A program made the position numbers and the translations under genes. DNA of 64,000 nucleotides from Phallusia mammillata (lineage: Eukaryota; Chordata; Ascidiacea; Phlebobranchia; Ascidiidae). Location of the stretch: the NCBI GenBank assembly GCA_003260075.1, contig QLIY01000196.1:62001-126000 (forward strand), in the 5' to 3' direction. Below are positions 40,101-52,100 of the stretch, piece after piece (position 1 is the stretch's first letter; each line of letters opens with the position of its first letter). Below the pieces are notes generated by a model. The model searched no databases and was not told the origin of the DNA. It saw only the letters and a program-made list of their open reading frames with translations.

Positions 40101-43100
40101 GTAAATTACATTTGGCGTTTCAGTGTTCTGTAAATACGGGCCTCGTGACATCGTACCCATTGTCAACACTCCGGAAGTATGCAGAATACTCGGTTACGCT
40201 GGCGGCCCAAAACGGCAGAGGTGTTGGTCGCGGGGGGGGGGGTTTTGGCGTTTCAGTGTTCTGTAAATACGGGCCTCGTGACATCATACCCATTGTCAAC
40301 ACTCCGGAAGTATGCACAATACTCGGTTACGCTGGCGGCCCAAAACGGCAGAGGTGTTGGTCGCGCTACGTCACCTATGACGCAACGAACTGACGTGGGA
40401 GGTGGGAGTAGCGGTCCTTTCATTCATATTTTACCACACGTAGAATGCTTCCATTCATTTCAGGGATGATACCCATTTTGCTTTCGGTTCATTCCAAATT
40501 CACCATCTTTCCGTGGTGAATATTTACAACGATGAAGTAATTCGTGTTTTAATTTCAGTTCCGGATGAACCACCCAGAAATGTACACGCGGTGGCGCTAA
40601 CGTCCACGTCTGTAAATGTCACGTGGTCTGAGCCGTCCGTTCTTACTGGAATGACGCGGTACAAAGTTACGGTGACCAACTCAAATTTAGTAAGTGATTT
40701 GTTGTGGCAAATTTGAAATGAGAAGTTTTTATTTTTACGAACTTTGATCCTCAAACTATTAACACATCGGTTGTTTGCTTTGTGCTAACAAGTCTTGTTT
40801 TGGACCATTCAAAACAAAACTTAACCTATCTGTTTGGGTATGTTGGATTTAAGCCAGGCGTGTGATTGGCAGACCCGGTTTATCAAAAAGTACAGCATTT
40901 TTGTGATAATGCTCATTTATTTGCACATGGCTAGTGTTTCACGTAGATTTGGCACAATGACAGTGAGACTTTTGGCACCTAAGCCGCATTGAACAAAGGT
41001 CACCCGTTAAAGGTGAAAAAAGGGTGCGTGAAAAAGCAATACTAGGCGATAGGTTACTAAACCCTTTACAATTGTATCGCCCTGTAAAGCGACGTTTAAA
41101 CAACATATTCACAGTAATGTCATAGCGTTAAAGTTCATAAAAACAAAATTAGGACATAAATACTAATCGTCGTTTCAAGCAATCTGTTCTTGATTGTCTA
41201 CGCTTCGATGAACACTGGATAGGCTTTTTCAATTGTCAGGAATCTCAATTCTATCATTTTCCTTCAAAATGGCCAAAACATCTTAATGTTGTCCTAATTT
41301 GGAGGTGGGAAGGTGATGACTAATGTTATCCACCAAATTACAGCAATAAAACAGCCGCGGCGAAACGCGCTTTCATATGCCGCGTGACTAACGCCGTCAA
41401 ACCCGATGCAACTTAAAGTTCGCCCGGCTCCATTTTTTAAACTGTCCATAGCCTCACCGGTCAAACCAGTGAACAAACGAGCACCGTTGCAGTAGTCAGT
41501 TACGCAGCAAGACTTGCATTGACTGATCGAAGTACTCCAATCGCAATATTCGGGGCCGTTTGCTTCCTTTCGTTGCCCAGCGGTGCTTCTGGATGGTGGT
41601 CTGTCATATTCATTCCCAGCACACTTCTGTTTGTCAACTCGTCCACAGCCCCGGAAGTAGATTGCTTCTGCGTTCGGTTCCCGCTCTATCGTCTCAATTG
41701 TCTGAAAGAAATTTGACACCTCAAATTGAAATCGATATGTCGTGTCCAGCTAAATTGTTCAACCATGTGGATGCACATGCTTTTTTGTACCGCCGCATAA
41801 GCAACTAGTTGAATTGAAATGCCCCCCTTAATTGTAAGACGGATACCGTAACAAATAGTTTCACAAAAAATAGTTTATGAAGTTGAGGTTTCAAGGAAAA
41901 GTATTCATCGTGTGGAAATATTGTTTTAATCGTTTAAATATCTTTGAACTAAATTGCCGCCGTGTAACGTTTCAGCTGTCCGATTTTTTTCTTACACCCA
42001 TAAAACTCCCTTAAATAAAAAAATAAAAAAAATTCCCTACTTTAGCGCCCCTTTTATGATTACAAACGCCCAAGTGCTGGCTCATACTTGAGAACTGGTA
42101 TAACCGAAACAAACGCTAATTAGCAGTTTGTGCAGAAAAATTACATGTAAAATTGTATAGTTCGATATATAAATGTTTAACCATTAGGCTAATCACGGCA
42201 TGTACAAACGGAATTTACGTTTTACAAACAGGATCACATACTACCTTAAAGCAAGAGATAAAAAGTAGCCATCATAGCTACAACCGCATTTATACCATAC
42301 AACCTACCCAACACACATCACCATAATCGCACTGCAACTCTGCGTTTTGTCCGGTTTGCCTGGGTATGGCGCATTCCAGCCCAGAGCATGCAAAACACTT
42401 CGGTCCCCTCTCCCTTTCTTGGGTGAAGTAAGGGACTCCAACGACTTGTAGTAAAGAGTTTTTTTCTACACCAAGGGTGTCGTTCTTTTGGTTTATTTCT
42501 TCCGTGTCAATCCAAATCCCACCCTTTCCTTGAGGTGCATATTGTAGCACTGTAAAATCACGGGGGACATTAAATTACATACATTTCATGATTTAGTGTT
42601 AGTGCAGTAACTGGACAGTCACAACAGCTGCACATTTTGTTGCATTCTATACGGTTTGTTTAAAACTGTTTCACGGCCACTTTTTAACTTATTTTTATGG
42701 TTTGAAAAAAAAACAAGCCCCAGTTAGATCTGGAGTTAGTTTAATTACAGAGTATACAAGTCGAACAAAAGCGAATCTACTGTTTACCAAGCCACAAAAA
42801 CTGCTACAAAAACTGTGGATTGTGTTCTTTCTGCAAGATCCAAATTTACGATTCAGTGTTAACACCTTTAGGCACATTACAAGTTTGTTGCATTCTGAGT
42901 GTACTTACCGTTTGTCTGTAGTGCCACACCGACGTTGATTATAGAAAGCAAAGCAATACAACACTTATTGGCCATTTTCCTAGTTAACCAACCTACCACA
43001 CCCACAAATAAACAAACAACTATTATCAATTCAAACTTACAAACGGTCTTTGTTGGTCAACAGTTAATTATTTCGCCTACCTCGAGATACTACGTTCCGT

Positions 43101-46100
43101 TCATAACTCTAATGAAAAGTATACTAGCAAAATGTTAATCAAAAAAGAAGCGACATGCTGAATTTATAGACGTTTCGTCAAATGATCATGCCAACATCCG
43201 TGACGAATATTTAGCACTTCATGATACTGATGAAGGCATGATCATTGCTTTTTCACGTACATATTGGCTATTATGCGTATTTCCCATTAGACCTGCGTAT
43301 CAATTGAATAGTTCGCCGTACAAATTTGAAGTCATAATGAAATACGACCTAAAATCGACCCATGTAAACTAACTCGCGTAATATTGTTCAGCAACCACAA
43401 CGTTTTATTCCTTAGTCATTTGTGTTTCAATTTTATTTCCAGCTCTCTGTCCAAAGTAAAGGACTGCTCCTATTCATGCACTAACTGCGTTGGCTGCAAA
43501 CGATCAAAATGAGAGCTAAGCAAAAAGACACTGACATAAGACTTAGATAATGCTCTTATCCCAATGACAGTAACTGTTGCACCTACCTACGCTACCCTCG
43601 AGCATATATCAATAAATATGACAGAAAATCCGCACGATTTCCCAGAAACACTTTTCACACACTGCATCTATGGCAACCCTGTCTATTTTTTCGCTGGTAG
43701 CCTGACTCTACATACCAGCTGGAAATCACAGTTGCTACCAACAGTCTCATGCATTGTGACCATATGTTGGCAGCGGTGGGTGACCACTTGCAACGGTCAT
43801 TTCCAACAGAGCACCGTTCGATATCCCGGCCCGAAATTTGAGCCCGTTGCTCGCTTATTACGCGCCGCTCATATTACTACATGCAACAGCATACCGGGCT
43901 GTCAGTAAAATATATCGATCCAGTAGATTGCCTGCTAATCACTAAAGGTAAAAACGCGCTGTAATGTTTTAGCTTGTGGGTAATCAGTTTTTTTTTACAC
44001 TGATTTTGAATGAGGACTCCTCATCCTCATTGAGGAGAGTGATATAAGTCACTCAGCGTATGTAATATTGGTTGTGAACGAACACAAAAACATTTTTTAA
44101 AACATTGCAGTGTGGCCTACGAGCTTTACTTGTCCTGATGGGCATATCTGCATAAACGTGTACATATACATATTTGCAGTTCATATCCTATATGTACCCC
44201 ACCCTTGTCAACAGTGTGCACGTGACACCACTTAGACATGCTTGACAACCGGTCACCACCACACAACTGCACAATACAAGCGATCGCCATAATACGATTA
44301 AAAACGTTGGATTGAGGTTCCAATAAGCGCGTTTCCTTCTTAATTCGATGCTCATCATCGTGCAAGAAGCGAGAACTTGTCATTTAAGTAATGTAACGTC
44401 GTTGTAAACAGTACCGAGGGACTTTGAGCAGGCAGCATGAAGTTATGTTGGAGTTTGTCGATTTTCTTGCAGGTCGTGGATATCAGAGCATGGCGTCTTG
44501 CGAACGTAGGTCTCATGTCGTTGGCTAAAGTTGCTTTTTTGTTTCGCTGTATTTGAAATAGGTGTCAAATTGGCATAGAAATTTCAAGTTGGCTGTGGGA
44601 CAAATCTACATGTTTTTTTTATCGCATTCAAACCTCTAAATGTTACGTTTTTGGAATTTTAGGTGCTAATGGTTGAGTTTGTTTATTTTTTTATGTACAG
44701 TTTTGTCTCTTATCTCCAATACGTTAAACCTACTCAAAAACTTTGCGTTTAAAATCTCAATATTAAAAAGGAACCCCTTTTTTGTTTCCTTTAATTGCAG
44801 TATCTTCTATTTCTTACATTTCATTGCTTTTTGCCGTTGCCATGATGAAATTGGCGGCCAAAAAAATAAGTTACAACTTTATTTCTTATTAGACCACCGA
44901 AAGTCCAATTTTAGCGCCGGACGTACGAGATCACGTGATTGGTGGATTGGACGAATTCAACTCATATGTGGTAACAGTGTCAGCCATTACCTCTAAGGGA
45001 AATTTATCCAGCGAAGCAGTGATGGTCGATACCCACGAAGACGGTACGTATTTTTAGGTTTGCAGCGAAAGGTTTTGATCTTTTAATTGCAACCCAGTGA
45101 CACCAATCGCTTCTTATCGCCTCCGAGGGCTATCAAGCAGTCTGGCAAATCGATCGTACCCTACCGTTGAGAGAAATGTGCTTTTGCACGGTTGGGTTAA
45201 TTGAGCGCACAATTGAACGTAATTAAGCAAATTTTTTGTCCTGCGAAACAGCTTTTTTACCACGCAAATCTTTCGTGTTCGATGATAATTTTACTTTGTA
45301 AAACGCGGTTTGCTTTAAATTTTCCGCATTATGTTAGCGTCAGCGATAATTAGGCCTACTTGTTGGCCAGAATACTTACCACAAGAATTGTGTACATTGC
45401 CGTTTTTTAGTTTTTTAATATTTATTTGGACATCTTTGCTAATACGTGTCTTACTTCAGGTTGCGAAATTGCTTTGTAATGGCTTTGTCTAAAAAACTGG
45501 AAACTATGCAAATTATGTCCAACGTTTTAAGAAGTTTATTGTGTTTTAAAGTTTTCCGTAAACAACTAATTTAAACAAAAATCGCAGGCCTATCACCCAA
45601 TTACTTTTTAGTGCCGTCTGATTTCCCTCAAGACTTCAAAGTTTCCACTGTCTTGAACAACTCCACCGCAGTAAAGGTCCTCTTCAGCGCTCCTAGTGAC
45701 CCCAACGGCCGGATAACCCAATACACAATAGAATACAGACTAAAGGACGTAAGTGCTATTTTTAAAGAACTGTTTTTCACGAATAACGCCAATAATTTTG
45801 AAAACAATTCGCTCTGTTGTTAGTTTGCCAACAGATTACTGCTGGCAAATGTAACATGTCAGATACAGCACTTAACATTTAACAAAAATGTTAGTAGTTT
45901 CTTTCAATTGTAAGCCTTAATTGTTTTTCAATCTGTAAATACTGTATCTTAGAGCCAAGACGTCACTGAAATAATCGTGCCAAGTTCGAGCCTCAGTCAA
46001 CTACTAACGTCAAAAGAAGTTCACTCTTGGCCAGTGGTCGGTTTGCTCGGTGGCCGATCGTACACGTTTCGAATTCGCGCCTCAACAGCAGTGGGGCCTG

Positions 46101-49100
46101 GGCCATGGTCATTGTGGACAACTGATCTTACCGTACTGCCTATATCAGGTGTGCTATTCTGGACATTATTAACTGAAAATCACAAGAAACGCCACAGTGA
46201 CAAAACTTTTTTGCACGGCACCCTCTTTTTATTTTGTTTATTGTTTTGGGTTGGCAGATGGTTAAGAGTGACCTTTCTGGTAGCAATGTCATTTAAACTT
46301 TACCCTTTCAGTTGAAACGCTTTTGCCATGTTAAAATTGTGATTTTTTAGTACCAATGTGTTACGAAATAACAACTTCGCTTTGGTCAGGCATGTTTGTT
46401 AAAAGCTGTATTAATTATTTACGCGACCGTTTACTGTCGCGTGGTGCTTAATAAAACATCATTGCCTAATTAAATCTAACTAACACCCACAACACGTTGT
46501 TACGAATTATTAATTTACCGTCTCGTTGAACTATGTGTATCCAAACAAAATTGGAAGGATTTCAGAGCATGTTACTGTGCAATCATTCAAAAACATAAGG
46601 GGCAAGCAACGAAATCAATCACAAAAACATGCCTATTTAGAATGAACCTGAATTATTTCGTTAAGTTACCGGTTTTTATGGGGGGGGGGCGATCTTACCG
46701 TACTGCCTATTTCAGGTGTGCTATTCTGGACATTATTAACTGAAAATCACCAAGGAACGCCACAGTGACAAACTTTTTTGCAGGATGCCGTTTTTATTTT
46801 TTTTATTATTGTTTTAGGTTGACAGGTAGTTAAGAGTGACCTTTCTGGTAGCAATGTCCTTTAAACCAAAAATCCTTTAAGTTGAAACGCTTTTACCATA
46901 TTAAAATTGTGATTTTTTTGTACCAATGTGTTACGAATAACAACTTCGCTTTGGCCAGGCATGTTTGTTAAAAGCCGTATTAATTATTTACGCGACCGTT
47001 TACCGTCGCGTGGTGCTTAATAAAACATCATTGCCTAATTAAATCTAACTAAGGGGGGGGGGTTTGCAGTGTTACCCTGATGTACTGAAGATGTCTGTTA
47101 TACTGCATATACCATACCTGGCAAAATACATTCTTTTCAAGTTAACTATGTTGTCGGCTAAATGTAAAAAAAACATTAGATGGATAAATGCAACTATTTT
47201 CACACTGTTTCTAAACATATACCTACATTAATCATAGTAAGCACAAACTCTGAACAAAGTCTATCTTGTATTTTCTATAGCTGCACCAGTACCTGAATTA
47301 CTGCCAGGACCAGCTAGGGGGGGGGGGCAACACATTGTTACGAATTATTAATTTACCGTCTCGTTGATCTATGTGTATCCAAACAAAATTGGAAGGATTG
47401 CAGAGCATGTTATTGTGCAATCATTCAAAAACATAAGGGGCAAGCAACGCAATCAATCACAAACACATGCCTATTTAGGATGAACCTCAATTATTTCGTT
47501 AAGTAACCGTTTTTTATTTACTACCTTTGCAGTGTTGCCCTGATGTACTGAACATGTCTTTTAAACTGCATATATATTAGCTGGCAAAATACATTCTTTT
47601 CACGTTAGCTATGTTGTCGGCTAAATGCAAAAAAACACTAGATGGATAAATACAACTATTTTCACACTGTTTCTAAACATAGACCTACATTAATCATAGC
47701 AAGCACAAACTCTGACCAAAGACTATCTTTTATTTTCTATAGCTGCACCAGTACCTGAATTACTGCCAGGACCAGCTACTGTTACATCGGGCCCGTCTGG
47801 ACAACCATTAGTGACCAGCCCGTCCACCTCCTTTGCTGTGAAGAGTCCTTGCGTGTTTTCAGATGTTAATGGCCCACTAGCAAGCATTAGTGTGATTGTG
47901 GCGCAGGACGGATGTAAGTCTGTGTTCGTCGCTCTTCAAGTTCAGTTGAAGGGTGTTTTAGGCTTTTGTGCCGACGCAGTGCTTAATGGAGGCCATTTCC
48001 TAAATTGTGAAGTGTATCTGCCTATATACATGTTACAAGCGCGCATTTTGGAATCCACTTCGGACTGTAAATTCGGCTACACCAGGGAACTATCTAGAAG
48101 TTTAATTTTTTGAAACATTTAAAAACTGGCGTAGCAACTTTAAATAAAGCCAGACGAAAATGCAACTGAAATAGTAATAACGCATAGACCTAGGTGATTA
48201 TTTCAGGATACTGATTACTTTGGTTTGTATATTAAAATCTTTTTACGGACCGGATTTGGATACCGCATGAAACTTGGTTGGTAAACCAGCTCATAATATT
48301 GTGTTATTGAAGAAAATATGTTAATTTTTGCCTTAAACATTACAATTTGCATTTAGCCGATCTGGAGAAAGAACCGACAGATTGGTATGAAGGATCGGTG
48401 CTTGACCCGACTCCCCCGTATAAAGTAATTTTCTCAAGTAATCCAGCGGTAGACTGTGCAGATGCGACAGGCTTTGTTATTAGCCCACCACAAGGCAAGT
48501 TTTTTGCATTGTTGTTATTACTGTTATTATCTAATTTTCAAGCTTTTAATAACAGAACGACAAACTATCGCCTGTAATCTCGTTGTGGAACGTATGTACT
48601 TTGATAGGGACTTAACATATTTTATGTGTAACAAAAACATTTGGTAATTTATACTGAGATATATAAAAAACATTTTTGGTGCTGGCAAAATATCATTTGT
48701 AAGATTTTTTTAGGACCGATAAACTGCTGATAGAGAGGAAACGTGGCCCTTATAACGTTCTGTGAATATAGTTCGAATCTATTTAGACTTGAATAAAATA
48801 AATGTTTTGGGATTTTTTAGAATACTTTGTTATTATTTTTGTTTTATTTCTAACCGTAGGCAACAACCGCAGACGTCGAGCAGTGGGGGATTTACCGAGC
48901 GGTAGTTTTGTGGTTGGTGATGACGAAACTTGCTCGGAAGTTAACAAACCTTTCTGCAACGGACCATTGAAGACGAACACAGAATACAGGCAAGTGATAA
49001 CTTCTCACTTGCTTCGCCATTTCAATGATTTGAAGAAAATTGATTATTTTCTGTTTAGAGTAAAATACCGTGCTGAGACCACCAACGGCGCTATAACCGA

Positions 49101-52100
49101 CACACCTTATTCCGAAAAACTCCGAACGGGTCCGAGTTTTCTTGAAGCTCATCAAACCTTAATAATTGGAGTTGCTGCGGCTGTAGGAGCTTTCATCATA
49201 ATACTTGTCACGTCGGTTGTAATTCTCAGGTAAGTTTTACACACCCTTGTACTGACCAGTTTATATCCCTGTTTTGGATAGTGATTTTTTTTATCTTAAG
49301 AATTTAGAAATAGTGTGCAATAGCCGGCGCTGGTTCCGATGTAAGCCTGACCTAAGGTGCCATCCAAAGTTATGTTTGTCTAATTTATCGTCGTGTGTCG
49401 ACGTGGTGTCTCGGGGGAAGAAATGGGGGGGGGGGCCTTAATAATTGGAGTTGCCGCGGCTGTAGGAGCCTTCATCATAATACTTGTTACATCGGTTGTC
49501 ATTCTCAGGTAAGTTTTACACACCCTTGTGCTGACCAGTTTATATCCCTGTTTTGGATAGTGAATTTTTTTTGTCTTAAGGATTTAGAAATAGTGTACAA
49601 TAGCCAGTGCTGGTTCCGATGTAGGCCTGACCTAAGGTGCCATCCGAAGTTATGTTGGTCTAATTTATCGTCGTGTGTCGACGTGGTGTCTCGGGGGAAG
49701 AAATGAAATCGTTCTTAAAAAATACAAACGTTCACTAACGTTGCCGGGACAGCCTTAGAGAAAAGGCTCAAACAGCCTGATACTGTATTACGCATATTGT
49801 GGGCCTGGCGTGTGACAAACTTACGAAAGTTTAATTGTTCCAAGACGTCGATCAAGAGGCAAATCGGACAGCGATGATCCGGACTTCGTGGTTTCAGTGT
49901 CAGGGAACTCTCCTCGTAAAGCGGTACCGCTCGAAGGTTCGTTTGAGGAATGCAAAGGTCCGATCACGGAGAGCTCAGCTCATTCAAACATGGCGTTCGT
50001 ACTGGAACCCTCGCACGACGATAAAGTAGCAGAGGTGGCGGTGGCTAGGTCAGTGCTACTAAAGTGGTTTTGTACCCACTTACAAAAAACGACATAATGC
50101 CCGCACTGTCACTCAATAAAATCAAGTAGAAAGCCGATTGGCGAATTTTTTTCATGCTGCTAACATGTTGAAAGAATTCCCATGCATAAATATATAGTTT
50201 AACATTTGCACCTATCCTTTTGCCATTAGTAAAATCCAATACAACTTTTTCCGCAAAATCTGTTAAATAGTGATGTAGAGCTGCCTGTTAATGGAGGGTG
50301 CTAGTTTTCCTGGTTTTATTTCTTAAAACTGCTTTATTGCTTTTGGCTAATTCAAGAACCAATTCACCGGGACGAAGCGTTTCCGGGAATGACCATCCAT
50401 CGCCCGCACACACCAGACAAGTTTGTTTTCGCAGACCTGTCCTCAAGCCCGATTTCGCCGGCCACGTCACACGGCTCAGTTTGCAAAAGAACAAGGGATT
50501 CAGCGGAGAGTTTGACGACATCAGGGGCTTACCCGTAGCTGGAACTACACTTGCAGCAGAGAAACAGTTCAACAGAGCCAAGAACAGACACGCGAAACTT
50601 GTGCCATGTGAGTATATTGTCGGGTGTTTTTTGTGTGACTTCAATTGGTGTGTTCTAACACAGCATATATTCTGTGCATGAGCTTGACTAGCAATAGTTT
50701 TAGGCTTGGGTTCTAAAAAGTTTTAACCTCTAGGTTTATGGACTGCTATGTCAGTGGGTCTTAATTTTTTCCTCCACTATTTTCAAGCCGATATTGTTCA
50801 AACGTTTGTCCACATCACTTGCACAGATCATGGCCTATGACGTATTTTTTTGTCTTTGTCTGATTTTCTATTACCACCTCCAATCGTCATTTGACCCTTA
50901 ACGCTTACTTTCTAAGGGCTACGCTGGTGCCTACTGTTTTAGATGAAAAGGGGGGGGGGATATGTTTTTGTCTTTGTCTGATTTTCTATTACCACCTCCA
51001 ATCGCCATTTGACCCTTACCGCTTACTTTCTAAGGGCTACGCTGGTGCCTACTGTTTTAGATGAAAAACGTTTGCCTTGAAAATTTGTATGTTTTTTTTC
51101 AGTTGACCACTCACGTGTAAAACTGGAAGTCATTCCTGCAATTGAAGGTTCAGATTACATCAACGCAAGCTTTATACCGGTAAGTTTGTCATCAAGGGAA
51201 AACAAGACGGAATCAAATTTTAGGTTCCGGAATGTTTTAGTACATTTCTAAACATTGTCAAGCAAAATAATGGTAGGATTCTTGTAATGTGTCTATTGTT
51301 TAGGGACCTCAATCCGCTGAACAGTTTGTGGTGACTCAGACTCCCCTTGAACATACACGAAAAGATTTCTGGAGGTTGATATGGGAAACTGGAGCTACGA
51401 CTATTGTAATGTTGTGTAGTAATCAGGAAGAAGGAAAGGTGAGCTGCCGTCATATATCGACCACCATGAATATGTTTAAATTACAATATATTACTATTTA
51501 TATTACTATCGACCATTATGAAAATGTTTATGTTATCTCAGACTCGTAGGCCCCTATATGAATCATAGTACACCAGGCAACAAGAGACGTTATGGTTTTT
51601 GCGGGGGGGGGGGAGGTTCATTTCTATCGAAACATCATTAAATTACTTTGCTTTGCAATTCCTAATCAATTGTATTGGATCGACTATTTCATAAGTGGTG
51701 TGAATATTTTTGTTTTTTTGCAGCGCGACAAAGTTCGCCATCTTACTCAGTTCCAGTTGGTCTCGTGGCCTGTACATGAGCAATCGGACAACGCAGGGGG
51801 GGGGGGAATCAAGCCCACCATTTAAAGCTGGACTTCTTTCATGTGGTATAACTGATAAAGTTTAAATTTTGATGTAAAATATATTACAGAAGAAGAACGG
51901 TGACTATTGGCCGAAAAAGCAGACAGAATACTATGGCAATCTTGCTGTGCAGTTGACACATGAAGACACTCAATTAGATTGGGTTATCCGGCAGTTTTCT
52001 ATCACCATGGTGGGTTGATTCAGGTTCATTTCTATCGAAACATCATTAAGTTACTTTGCTTTGCAATTCCCAATCAATTGTATTGGATCGACTATTTCAT

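Noticed and set aside
43480..43520. A Cys-rich patch (Cys-Ser-Tyr-Ser-Cys-Thr-Asn-Cys) after an AG acceptor
   Set aside because: It does not join in phase with the FN3 exon before it. The 44893 exon completes that domain cleanly.
44126..44383. - strand frame with several cysteines, considered as a second Ly6-like exon
   Set aside because: It lacks the CCxxDxCN end, the spacing of a three-finger domain and supporting splice sites.
49436..49706. Possible second transmembrane exon
   Set aside because: It duplicates 49158-49424 after a G run; a single TM exon with one intron fits the gene.
51614..51795. Possible extra PTP exon before the KKNGDYW exon
   Set aside because: It is a near-identical, truncated copy of 52131-52200 and its intron, bounded by G runs on both sides, so I treat it as a misplaced allelic contig.
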